Positions 7,405 to 15,999 of a stretch of DNA of 64,000 nt are shown one piece after another. Below the pieces are notes generated by a model that ran no database searches, was not told the DNA's origin, and worked only from the letters and a program-made list of their open reading frames with translations. The stretch is from RUG14515 sp045117995 (GTDB lineage: Bacteria > Bacillota_I > Bacilli_A > RFN20 > CAG-826), in NCBI GenBank assembly GCA_045117995.1, contig JBGUOH010000009.1, positions 1-64,000 of the forward strand. The letters run 5' to 3'. The stretch's first letter is position 1; each line of letters begins with the position of its first letter. Position numbers and translations under genes: made by a program.

Positions 7405-9111
7405 CTATTTGTTGACCTTATAAATGTAGTTATAAGCAGCGTAATTGTTTGGTAATAAGATTTGGAATTTACCAAAGTAGAGGGCCATGTAACCTGTGAC
7501 ATGCCATGTAGTACCCACTGGGGAATTACCACTTGTTAAGTCGTTAGCGTTACTTGTACCGAATGTAGCTGCTTCGATAAATGGATATAAAGAATTATCA
7601 ATTCTTAAATTGGTGTAAAGTTTAGCACCATCTTTACCATTAATTGTGGCATAGATAGTATAGGACTTATCATTGGCGTTACCTTTGTACCAATAACCAC
7701 TGCTGCTGGCGGAACTACCATCTTCGTCTTTATCGGAAGAGTTGACGGAACGGATAGTTACTTCGGTATCAATGAATTGATATTGATATGGCAATAAATC
7801 ATCTTGAATGACGTCCTTTGTGGCTGGATTATCATAATCACTGATAGTGGCTGGATCAAGACGAACGGTAGTTGGTTCTTTAGCTAAATCAGCGTATGTG
7901 ACCACACCATTTTGTTCGTAGACACTGGACCACTTGAGTTCTTCAGCATAGGTTGGGAATGTGCTTTCTGTTAAGGCTTTGAAACCCTTCTTACCTGTGG
8001 TTGTGGATTTTAAGTCACTTAATTGCACATTGCCGTTATATGAAGTAGCACGGCAGAAGAATCTAACAATTAAGCCAACACCTGTGCCATCCATACCATA
8101 TTTCTTAGAAGCGTTTTGTAATAAGGAACAAACGGAGGAGTTGAAACCTGCGTAGCAGTATAAACCAGCAAGTTTTGTATCTCCCGCTTCAACTTGTTCT
8201 TTATCTAATAAGACGTCTCTTAAGAACATATTGTCGCCTTGGATACCAACGACTAACGCGGTAACACAGAGGACAACACCAGATGAACCAGTATCGGAAA
8301 TACCAATGTTTTCAAAGTCATGAGTGATTTTCCATAAGGAATATTCATAGGTCTTTTCTTCGTAGTCGTAGCCTTCGTCGACTTCACCGTAGACACGGTA
8401 TTTACATTCGACGTTCTTTTCATCAGCGGCTTCGAAGTAGGAACGATAGTTACAAACTGGGTCATCAATGAATAATTGGTTACGTGAGAAACCTTGTTCG
8501 ACGAGTTCGAGGTTTAATAATCTCCATTCGTCGTTTGTGGTTAAACGGTACCAAATAAACGCTAACCAACGACCACCAGAAGAGTCTTTTGTCTCAAAAG
8601 TTGTTGGAGATGGGTGGTTGATTAAAGCGATATTGTAAACCTTTTTAGAATCGGTTGATTTAGCATCAGCATCCGCTTGGGCGGCTTCTAATTGATGTTT
8701 AGTAAATAAGGAAGCTTTTTTACCCCAAGGTTCAACTTTAGCAGTACTTTCTGGTGTATTTACACCAAGAAAACGAGTTTTGATACTGACTTTATTGCCG
8801 AAATCGTCAATATAGTCTTCTTGTTCAAAGTTAGCGGTATCACCATCGGTACAACTTCTTAAAGAAACATAACCAACGTGATCAACAGCGTTCTCGTCTA
8901 CACCAGCGAATTTCTTGCCTTCTAAGTCATTTGCTTGGGCAAATTTCAAAGAATCAGTAATAGGTGTTGGTAAAAGGTTGTCCTTTTCATCACCGTTTCT
9001 AACTAAGCAGGAATCGCAGTTGCTGCTATTGGTCTTACCACCATTACCGTTTTGGCAACCGGTGATAAGCATCGCTAATAGAGGAATAAAGAGAAGTTTT
9101 TTAAATTTCAT
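7405..9111 (-). CDS. Staphylococcal-nuclease-like (thermonuclease family) lipoprotein
   Basis: 568 residues. Signal peptide ends ITGC (Cys19); a CDSC pair follows at 32-35. Residues ~75-225 are an SNase domain: DGDT (89-92), RFLGVNTPE (113-121) with Arg and Glu matching SNase R35 and E43, EPWGKKA, and GGRWLAFIWY (Arg181, matching R87), then LNLELVEQGFSR. The Asp40 calcium ligand of SNase is Asn118 here. The C-terminal ~300 residues are OB-like beta segments without a known catalytic motif. The start codon lies two bases after the stop of the upstream solute-binding gene, so the two are probably translationally linked. Predicted to cut extracellular DNA or RNA at the cell surface. Mycoplasma membrane nucleases of this family are likewise associated with ABC importers. 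Confidence 0.85.
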   Translation of the reverse strand: MKFKKLLFIPLLAMLITGCQNGNGGKTNSSNCDSCLVRNGDEKDNLLPTPITDSLKFAQANDLEGKKFAGVDENAVDHVGYVSLRSCTDGDTANFEQEDYIDDFGNKVSIKTRFLGVNTPESTAKVEPWGKKASLFTKHQLEAAQADADAKSTDSKKVYNIALINHPSPTTFETKDSSGGRWLAFIWYRLTTNDEWRLLNLELVEQGFSRNQLFIDDPVCNYRSYFEAADEKNVECKYRVYGEVDEGYDYEEKTYEYSLWKITHDFENIGISDTGSSGVVLCVTALVVGIQGDNMFLRDVLLDKEQVEAGDTKLAGLYCYAGFNSSVCSLLQNASKKYGMDGTGVGLIVRFFCRATSYNGNVQLSDLKSTTTGKKGFKALTESTFPTYAEELKWSSVYEQNGVVTYADLAKEPTTVRLDPATISDYDNPATKDVIQDDLLPYQYQFIDTEVTIRSVNSSDKDEDGSSASSSGYWYKGNANDKSYTIYATINGKDGAKLYTNLRIDNSLYPFIEAATFGTSNANDLTSGNSPVGTTWHVTGYMALYFGKFQILLPNNYAAYNYIYKVNK

Positions 9112-9113
9112 AA

Positions 9114-10697
9114 TTATGCCCTCTTATAGTCACTGAGTTGAGCATACATTTCTTTGATCGCTTCATCTGGAGTATATTTGCCAGTGAAAACCCATGGAGC
9201 CATGGAAGCCACTGCTTCACGGATATCCGCACTACCAGAGAATGGAGCGTCAACGAATTTGACCCAACCAGAGTTATCTTTAATGTAGTGATTTAAGTTC
9301 ACGTCAGCGGTTTCAGCACGGATTAAGTCTGTTGTGGAGAGAGATTCTCTAGCTTGAGTAAGCCATGTGGAATAATCTTCATCAACGAAGGCACCTTTTG
9401 GATCTAAATTAGCCCACATACCGCCTTCTTTTTCAGCATAAGCACATGTTGGATAGTAACCTGTTTGTGAACAGAAGTAACCATTAGCGTACTTACTTAA
9501 GAATTTAACTAATTGCCAAGCTGCCACACGTTGCTCGCGCGTTCCTTTATCTAATAAGGCTAAGTTAGCACCTTGAGAAATAACGTATTTCTTATCAGCT
9601 TTAACATATGGAACTGGAGCCGCGCCAATTTCGAACTTGTTGCCGGCTGTTGTATCGTTAGCCACACCAGCGGAACTACCTAATGTCATGACGGTCTTGC
9701 AAGCTTTGAATGGGTTGGAGCCGTATTTAGCTTCATTCCAGTCAGCAGGAATACCGAAGACGTTTTCATCATAGAGTTTCTTTAATTGGGTTAAGCCAGT
9801 TCTTGTTTCTTGTGAATCAAAAGCTAAGTAGCCTTTCTTAGCGGCTTTATCAAATTCAGTATATGTACCACCATTTTGGCGGACATTGGTAATGAATAAG
9901 TTAGCTTGTGAGTCATAAGAGAATGGTTTAAATCTCTTTGTGGAGTCAGAGAATGTTGGAGCGTAGATTTCTTTCAAATCTAAGACCATGTTTCCCTTAT
10001 CATCTTTAAGTTCTTTACCATATAAATTGTTATCTTCGAGGTATTTTAAGATGTTTTTACCAACGGTTTCTAATTCATCATATGATTGAGGAACAAAGAT
10101 TTTATCTTTTAATTCATCTTTGCTAGCGCAGTAATTGAAGAATGTTTTGTTATAAACCAACACTTCAGTGGATTTGTTGAATGGGACGCCTAAGGTGTAA
10201 CCTTTGCCGTTTTCATCAAATTCAACACTTTGGTTTTCAACCATATAGTCGGTATAGAAGTCAGAGATTTTAAATCTTTGGCCTTCTGGTTCAAATGTTG
10301 GATTATGAACATCGTTTTCGAAATAGTAATCTAAACGCACGATGATGTCACTCTTCACATAGGAAGCAAAGTGATCTGGATAACCAACGACAACGTGTGG
10401 ATAGCCACCTTTTGTCGCGGCTAAAGTGACCGCTTTTAAGCAGTCACCATAATTGGATTTACTTTCATATTCGACTTTAACACCTGTTAAACGGGTGAAT
10501 TCATCAAGAACATCACCTAATACATCGTTAATCGCGGAACCAAAACCTGCCCACATTTGGATGGTTTGTCCATTAACGTCGACATTGAAGTCTAAATCAT
10601 AAGCATAATTGTTCTTATGAAAGCCACAGCCCGCTAAAAGGGATGTCGCCATCGCAAGAACAGGAAGTCCTAATGCTGTTTTATAGACTTTTTTCAT
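9114..10697 (-). CDS. ABC importer solute-binding lipoprotein, paralogue 2
   Basis: 527 residues, lipobox LAGC (Cys24). The fold is that of family 1 extracellular solute-binding proteins (MalE/UgpB-like): an early IQMWAGFG strand, GVKVEYESK, GYPDHFASY, LGVPFNKSTEVLVYN, and late SQGANLALLDKG and QTGYYPTCAY segments. It is clearly a tandem duplicate of the next upstream gene, sharing most of these signatures including a FxGSADIRE segment near the C-terminus. Gap to that gene is 20 bases; the nuclease gene follows after two bases. The family usually binds sugars or glycerol phosphates. Because of the nuclease partner I infer a nucleoside, nucleotide or sugar-phosphate ligand as the alternative. 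Confidence 0.88.
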   Translation of the reverse strand: MKKVYKTALGLPVLAMATSLLAGCGFHKNNYAYDLDFNVDVNGQTIQMWAGFGSAINDVLGDVLDEFTRLTGVKVEYESKSNYGDCLKAVTLAATKGGYPHVVVGYPDHFASYVKSDIIVRLDYYFENDVHNPTFEPEGQRFKISDFYTDYMVENQSVEFDENGKGYTLGVPFNKSTEVLVYNKTFFNYCASKDELKDKIFVPQSYDELETVGKNILKYLEDNNLYGKELKDDKGNMVLDLKEIYAPTFSDSTKRFKPFSYDSQANLFITNVRQNGGTYTEFDKAAKKGYLAFDSQETRTGLTQLKKLYDENVFGIPADWNEAKYGSNPFKACKTVMTLGSSAGVANDTTAGNKFEIGAAPVPYVKADKKYVISQGANLALLDKGTREQRVAAWQLVKFLSKYANGYFCSQTGYYPTCAYAEKEGGMWANLDPKGAFVDEDYSTWLTQARESLSTTDLIRAETADVNLNHYIKDNSGWVKFVDAPFSGSADIREAVASMAPWVFTGKYTPDEAIKEMYAQLSDYKRA

Positions 10698-10717
10698 AGG
10701 ATTCTCCTTTCATTAGC

Positions 10718-12355
10718 TTACTTTGAAGCTGGTTTCTTATAATCGGAACAGGCTTTGAAGACCGCTGTTAAAGCTTTATCAGCAGTGTCATATGGGTTAC
10801 CTGTCATTAAATAACCTGGGATCTTATCAACTTCTTCACGAATATCAGCGGAACCACGGAAACCTGGATCAACGAACTTGGTCCATTTGGTATCTTTGGC
10901 GTTATAGATTTCGTTGTTAACTCTCGCGGAATCAAGTTGTAATGTTTCAGCATCACTATGTAAGTCAGCTTCTAAGTAGGCTTGGTAGTCATCGCTTTCG
11001 TAAGCTTGTGTACATGTTGGATAGTAACCTGTTTCAGCGGAGAATAAGCCGTTGGCTTGTTGTGATAAGTAGACCATTAATTTCCAAGCAGCCACTCTTT
11101 GAGCGTCTGTACCCTTATTGAATAAGCCTAAGGATGTACCTTGGGAAATAACGTATGGGTGATCAGCTTCTTTGGTTGGGATTGGAGCGCACTTTGTGCT
11201 AATACCAGTCTTAACGATGTTGCTTAAACCAGCGGTAGAACCAACGTTCATCACTGATTTGTATGCCTTAAAGGCATCGGAGCAGTATAAACCATTCCAA
11301 ACACTTGGAATGCCCATCACTTTGGTATCGAATAAGTCTTTAAGCATTTCGCTAGCTTGTAAGACAGCGGCTTTATTGTCATCATCATAGAATGTGACAT
11401 AACCACGACCAGTAGCGTTCTTATCGACTTCGGTGTATTGAGCACCATATTGTCTAACTAAGGTAATGAATAAGTTAGCAGTTGAGTCATAGGTGAATGG
11501 ACGGAAGTCATCTTCAGTAACAGCGGTTAAATCGAAGATAACATCTAATTCCTTAGATGAGACTTCAGCACTGGTGGCGTACCATGTACCATCACTGGCT
11601 AAGATTTTGCCATCGGTTTGACCGACTTTGAAGTTACCTTTCATGAAGTTGATGATATCACTACCAACACTCTTAACTTGTGCCCATGTAGCTGGGACAT
11701 AGATTTTGTCTTTTAAGGCATCTTGAGTTGCTGCCCAATCAAAGAATGTGCTGTTATAAACCATGACTTCGGTGGATTTATTGAATGGAACACCTAAGAC
11801 ATAGCCTGTACCATCTTCTTTGTATTCGAGAGTTTCATTTTCGACGATATAGTCTTTATAGAAATCTCCATAGTTCATTAATTGGATTTTATCTTTACCA
11901 AAGCGGACACCATTTTGTGTATAGGCGCCTTCAGCTTCACCACGTAAGTGATCATTAGCGATTAAACCATCTAAACGGAGGAGAATGTTACTCTTAATGT
12001 AACTTGCGAAGTGATCTGGATAACCATTAGCGATGTTTGGGAAAGAACCAGAGGTGGAAGCAAGGTTGATTGCCTTTAATAAGTTTGGATAACCACCTTT
12101 TGATTCGTATTCAACTTTAATACCAGTCTTCTTGGTGAAGTCTTCGAGTAATTCATCCATTGTGGTATTGATTTTGGCACCGAAGCCTGTCCACATTGTG
12201 ATGGTTACACCATTGGTATCGATGTTGACATCGAGATTATCTGTGTTAGCGTCGCCTGGAATGAATCTTTCTTGGCAAGCCACTAAAGATGTACTAAGCG
12301 CTGCAACAGCGAGAGGTAAGAGGAGTAATGAGGATAATTTTTTGACTTTTTTCAT
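10718..12355 (-). CDS. ABC importer solute-binding lipoprotein, paralogue 1
   Basis: 545 residues from ATG 12355, which has a GAAAGGGA site seven bases upstream; a TTG two codons earlier is less likely. Lipobox LVAC (Cys27). Family 1 solute-binding protein with VTITMWTGFG, GIKVEYESKGG, GYPDHFASY, LGVPFNKSTEVMVYN, SQGTSLGLFNKG, ETGYYPTC and WTKFVDPGFRGSADIRE. Compared with its downstream paralogue it has a slightly longer middle. It follows the permease genes by 26 bases. Two different receptors feeding one permease pair would widen the substrate range; this is inference. Confidence 0.88.
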   Translation of the reverse strand: MKKVKKLSSLLLLPLAVAALSTSLVACQERFIPGDANTDNLDVNIDTNGVTITMWTGFGAKINTTMDELLEDFTKKTGIKVEYESKGGYPNLLKAINLASTSGSFPNIANGYPDHFASYIKSNILLRLDGLIANDHLRGEAEGAYTQNGVRFGKDKIQLMNYGDFYKDYIVENETLEYKEDGTGYVLGVPFNKSTEVMVYNSTFFDWAATQDALKDKIYVPATWAQVKSVGSDIINFMKGNFKVGQTDGKILASDGTWYATSAEVSSKELDVIFDLTAVTEDDFRPFTYDSTANLFITLVRQYGAQYTEVDKNATGRGYVTFYDDDNKAAVLQASEMLKDLFDTKVMGIPSVWNGLYCSDAFKAYKSVMNVGSTAGLSNIVKTGISTKCAPIPTKEADHPYVISQGTSLGLFNKGTDAQRVAAWKLMVYLSQQANGLFSAETGYYPTCTQAYESDDYQAYLEADLHSDAETLQLDSARVNNEIYNAKDTKWTKFVDPGFRGSADIREEVDKIPGYLMTGNPYDTADKALTAVFKACSDYKKPASK

Positions 12356-12381
12356 AATCAATTCCCTTTCTTAAATATTTA

Positions 12382-13314
12382 TTAGCCTTTGATGCCGCTT
12401 CTTGAGACACCGCGCATAATATATTTTCTAAAGATTAAGAAGAAGATAAATAATGGGACGGTAGCGAACAAGGAACCGGTAATTCTAGCTGGTGTATCGT
12501 TTGTGAATTCACCAGTAAATTGACTCATTAAGCCGTTAGAGACTAAGAGCATGCTGTGGTCAATGCCCATACTCTTTAAAACCGAGTTACTGCCGGAAGC
12601 AATAAGGGTTGGCCAGATAAAGGCGTTCCACGCACCCATCAAAGAGAGAATCAAAATTGTAACAATTGTTGGCATAGCGATTGGAATCATACATTTCCAT
12701 AAGTATTGGAAGTGTCCATAACCATCGACTTTTGCCGCGAGGAACAATTCATTAGGAATTTGTTGGAATGTTTGACGTAAATAGAAGATGTAGAAGACAC
12801 TAACACCATGGACCAAGATCAAGGCGGCGAATGTATTTTGCCAACCTAATTGGACGGTGGTTTGATAGTTTGTCATCATCATCATTTCGCCAGGAACCAT
12901 CATCGTTCCTAAAAGAATTGTGAATAGGATGTCTTTACCTTTAAAGTTAACACGCGCGAACGCGAAGGCCGCAAGAACGCTGGTCACAACGGTAAAGGCG
13001 GTAGAACAAACTGCGACAATCACGGTATTCAAATAGAAGACACCGAAATTGAAGTTACCTCTGAAAACTTTACCAAATTGTTCAAAGGAGAAGTTTGTAC
13101 TATTCAAGAAGAATACTAATTTACCTGATAATTCTTCGTTTTCAAAAGCTTTGGTGCTCTTAAAGGAAGTAATAATCATGTACCAGAATGGGAATAAGAT
13201 GAATAAACCCACTAAGGTTAAGAATGAATAAAGAAGGACTTGGGTAATAATTTTACGAGCCTTGTAAATTCTTAGTTGCTTTTCACTAGCGAAATATACT
13301 TCATGTTCAGCCAT
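12382..13314 (-). CDS. ABC importer permease, MalG/UgpE-like
   Basis: 310 residues with about six membrane helices; the first is near residues 22-48. The EAA-loop equivalent AAKVDGYGHFQYLWKCMIP, which docks on the ATPase, is present after FYIFYLRQTFQQIPNELF. It ends in the usual short cytoplasmic tail (FRKYIMRGVSRSGIKG). Partner of the permease encoded 17 bases upstream; together they form the channel of a carbohydrate uptake type-1 (CUT1-like) importer. Confidence 0.93.
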   Translation of the reverse strand: MAEHEVYFASEKQLRIYKARKIITQVLLYSFLTLVGLFILFPFWYMIITSFKSTKAFENEELSGKLVFFLNSTNFSFEQFGKVFRGNFNFGVFYLNTVIVAVCSTAFTVVTSVLAAFAFARVNFKGKDILFTILLGTMMVPGEMMMMTNYQTTVQLGWQNTFAALILVHGVSVFYIFYLRQTFQQIPNELFLAAKVDGYGHFQYLWKCMIPIAMPTIVTILILSLMGAWNAFIWPTLIASGSNSVLKSMGIDHSMLLVSNGLMSQFTGEFTNDTPARITGSLFATVPLFIFFLIFRKYIMRGVSRSGIKG

Positions 13315-13331
13315 AAATACTTACCTCCCTT

Positions 13332-14417
13332 CTAGTAATGGACCCTATTCTTACTGACCGCAAATTGCGCCACTGTGATAATTAAAACAATAATTAACAA
13401 GATAACGCAGCCCGCAGCACCACGGCCAGCGGCTGAGTCAGCAGTAGAGTCAATCAATTTAACAATGTAACCAACAACGGTAATCCATTCCGCTTGGTCA
13501 GAGCCACCGAAGTTTTTACTACCACTACCGAACAAGGCAATGACTTGTGAGTAAGATTTACATGCGCCAATGAATGATGTGATGGTAATGTAAAGGATTT
13601 GTGGCGATAAAAGTGGCACTGTAATTTTTCTAAAGATGGTGAATTTGCTTGAACCATCAATACGTGCTGCATCGTAATATTGTTTATCAATCGCGGATAA
13701 GCCAGACATAAAGACTAAGATCTTAAATGCTAAACCGTTCCAAATCGCATAAATAACGATAACAGCGAACATGTTCCATCTATTCGCGTAAATATCCAAC
13801 CAGTGTTGAGCTGGAACACCAAAGAGATGGAGGAAGACGTTAAAGAAGCTACCAGCGGAGGAGGAGAACATGGCGTTAAAGACCATACCTAACGCGATAG
13901 TATTTGTAACGTATGGGAGGAAGAAGATTGTTTGATACAATCCCTTCAATGGTTTAATAGCGTTTAAACAAACCGCTAATAAAAGACCAATAACAATTGT
14001 TAATGGGACGGAAACGATAACAATTAAGCCGGTATTACCAAGCGCTCTAAGGAACACTGGGTCAGTTAAGACTTTGATATAGTTTTCAACACCCCATGAC
14101 ACGTGAATGCTACTTCTTGTATTTTGAAGAGCAGCGATGTAGTTTGTGACAACAAATGAACTACCTGAGTTACCAACCCAATAGAAATTGTTCACAAACG
14201 ACATGACAAATGTATTGAGGATTGGATAGATCATGAAGAGGATTAAGAAGATTAAAGCAGGAATTAAAGCAATCCAGCCCTTAGCCCATTCTGGCATGAT
14301 GAAAGTATGCTTCTTGGTTCTAAGCTCTTTACGGACTGAAATGCCTAAGCTTTCTAACTTAGCATCCCAATCAACTGTTTGCATTCCGCTTGGATTATTG
14401 TTCAAAGTATTTTCCAT
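13332..14417 (-). CDS. ABC importer permease, MalF/UgpA-like
   Basis: 361 residues with an N-terminal cytoplasmic region of ~45 residues, then six predicted helices beginning at WIALIPALIFLILFMIYP. The EAA motif YYDAARIDGSSKFTIFRKIT lies near residue 255. A Ser/Gly-containing loop before the last helix (SGSKNFGGSDQAEW) is longer than in MalF relatives I know. Starts 14 bases after the ATPase gene and belongs to the same operon. Confidence 0.93.
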   Translation of the reverse strand: MENTLNNNPSGMQTVDWDAKLESLGISVRKELRTKKHTFIMPEWAKGWIALIPALIFLILFMIYPILNTFVMSFVNNFYWVGNSGSSFVVTNYIAALQNTRSSIHVSWGVENYIKVLTDPVFLRALGNTGLIVIVSVPLTIVIGLLLAVCLNAIKPLKGLYQTIFFLPYVTNTIALGMVFNAMFSSSAGSFFNVFLHLFGVPAQHWLDIYANRWNMFAVIVIYAIWNGLAFKILVFMSGLSAIDKQYYDAARIDGSSKFTIFRKITVPLLSPQILYITITSFIGACKSYSQVIALFGSGSKNFGGSDQAEWITVVGYIVKLIDSTADSAAGRGAAGCVILLIIVLIITVAQFAVSKNRVHY

Positions 14418-14431
14418 AAAGAAACACTTAA

Positions 14432-15889
14432 CTATTTAATCCTTTCTCCAGATTCTTCAAACACATAGAAACGTTTTGGTTTGAAGTTAACATTATCTTT
14501 TCCTTCAACATCTTTCCAATTTTCGACTGGAATAATAATTTTTAATGAACTCTTTTCTTGACCATGGACTTGACCAATCATAGAAACGTCACGGCCGACT
14601 CTTTGGACGTATTCAACAACGACTGGGATACCGCCTTTTGGATCAATGGTGAAAGCTTCTGGACGGATACCGATTTTGACGATTCTGTCTTTCTTCACCA
14701 CTTCTTCTTCGTATTCGATATTTTCAAGTTCTGGGTTTTCTAAAGCAGAGATTTCTTCTGCGTTCTTGCCTTCTTTTCTTTCTGGGTGAGCAGCGAGGTC
14801 TTTAAGATAATCGTCTAAGGATAAGTCTGTACCTTTGACAACTGTCTTCTCTCTCTTCACCTTACCATGGTATTCGCCTTCGTATTCTTTACCTGTATCG
14901 AAGACTTTACCATCAATGTAGAGCTTGCCACCTTTAATTTCGCCATCAAAGACGTTAATAGCAGGTGAGCCTAAGAATTTAGCAACGAATAAGTTAACTG
15001 GTTCATCATAAACTGTTTGTGGTGCATCGATTTGTTGAATGACACCGAAGTTCATAACGACGATAACATCAGAAATGGACATCGCTTCTTCTTGGTCGTG
15101 TGTAACGAAGATTGTGGTAATGCCAGTTTCTTTTTGAATTCTTCTAATTTCTTCACGAGTTTGTAATCTTAAACGAGCATCTAAGTTTGATAATGGTTCG
15201 TCTAATAACAAGACACGTGGGGTCTTAGCAAGGGCACGCGCGATAGCAACACGTTGTTGTTGACCACCGGATAATTCACGTGGTTTTCTTTCTAAGTATG
15301 GTTCAATGTCAACTAAACGAGCCATCTTATGAGCAATGGCGTCTTTTTCTTGTTTAGTTAAACGTGTTTTAGTTACTTCTTTGTATTTTTCTGGATCAGC
15401 TGTCTTTAATTCATTAAGGGCTTCAGCAGCTTTAGCAAGTGCTTCCTCAGCAGCAGCAACTTCTTTTTGTGCTTCTTCAACACCCTCTCCCGCTTTCATC
15501 GCTTTCTTTAAAGCAGATTTGGCCTCATTCACTCTTGTCTTATGAGCATCGAGAGGTCCAGGGAAACGGACATTGTCCAATGGGAAGGTGATATTTTGTT
15601 TCACCGAGAAGTGTGGATATAAGGCGTAGTTTTGGAAAACTAAACCAATACCTCTATTTTCTGGTGGAACTGAAGTGACGTCTTCATCACCAAACCAGAT
15701 TTTGCCATCTGTTGGTTTATGTAAACCCGCAATCATGTAAAGTGTTGTTGATTTACCGCAACCAGATGGACCGAGAAGGCCAACAAGCTTACCATCAGGC
15801 ACGACAAAAGACATATCGTTAACAGCGGTAGTTTGAGAACCTTTCTTACCAACGAAAGTTTTAGTAAGATGTTCGATTCTTACTTCCAT
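14432..15889 (-). CDS. ABC importer ATPase (MalK/UgpC-like) with a coiled-coil insertion
   Basis: 485 residues, well above the ~360-380 usual for MalK/MsmK proteins. Walker A GPSGCGKST (40-48), Q-loop Gln86, signature LSGGQ (206-210), Walker B VLLLDEP (226-232) and switch His264 are all intact. Between Q-loop and signature there is an extra Ala/Lys/Glu-rich stretch (~107-176) with coiled-coil character, placed where relatives have a short helical segment. The C-terminal regulatory domain has a second, acidic insertion (~343-391). First gene of the operon, with an AGGAGG site and an extended -10 promoter upstream. Some type-1 importers share one ATPase among several permeases, so it may also serve others. 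Confidence 0.92.
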   Translation of the reverse strand: MEVRIEHLTKTFVGKKGSQTTAVNDMSFVVPDGKLVGLLGPSGCGKSTTLYMIAGLHKPTDGKIWFGDEDVTSVPPENRGIGLVFQNYALYPHFSVKQNITFPLDNVRFPGPLDAHKTRVNEAKSALKKAMKAGEGVEEAQKEVAAAEEALAKAAEALNELKTADPEKYKEVTKTRLTKQEKDAIAHKMARLVDIEPYLERKPRELSGGQQQRVAIARALAKTPRVLLLDEPLSNLDARLRLQTREEIRRIQKETGITTIFVTHDQEEAMSISDVIVVMNFGVIQQIDAPQTVYDEPVNLFVAKFLGSPAINVFDGEIKGGKLYIDGKVFDTGKEYEGEYHGKVKREKTVVKGTDLSLDDYLKDLAAHPERKEGKNAEEISALENPELENIEYEEEVVKKDRIVKIGIRPEAFTIDPKGGIPVVVEYVQRVGRDVSMIGQVHGQEKSSLKIIIPVENWKDVEGKDNVNFKPKRFYVFEESGERIK

Positions 15890-15930
15890 ATAAATTCCTC
15901 CTAATTATTATGCTAGAAGTTCACGCCTTT

Positions 15931-15977
15931 ATATTAGCACAAGAAAAAGAGACGAATAAAGTATTTATTTAAATACT
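15931..15977 (-). promoter_or_regulatory. Promoter and abutting palindrome of the ABC-nuclease operon
   Basis: Minus strand: extended -10 TGC-TAATAT (15931-15939), a weak -35 TTATTC (15954-15959) at 17-bp spacing, and a perfect inverted repeat AGTATTTA-N2-TAAATACT (15960-15977) touching the upstream edge of the -35. The palindrome could be an operator, or an AT-rich termination hairpin of the upstream RDD operon. Confidence 0.5.
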
Positions 15978-15999
15978 ATATATACCTCAAAAATCGCTA

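Noticed and set aside
7392..7532. Longer start for the OB-fold lipoprotein
   Set aside because: It would overlap the nuclease gene and bury the signal peptide; ATG 7391 has a good ribosome site and lipobox.
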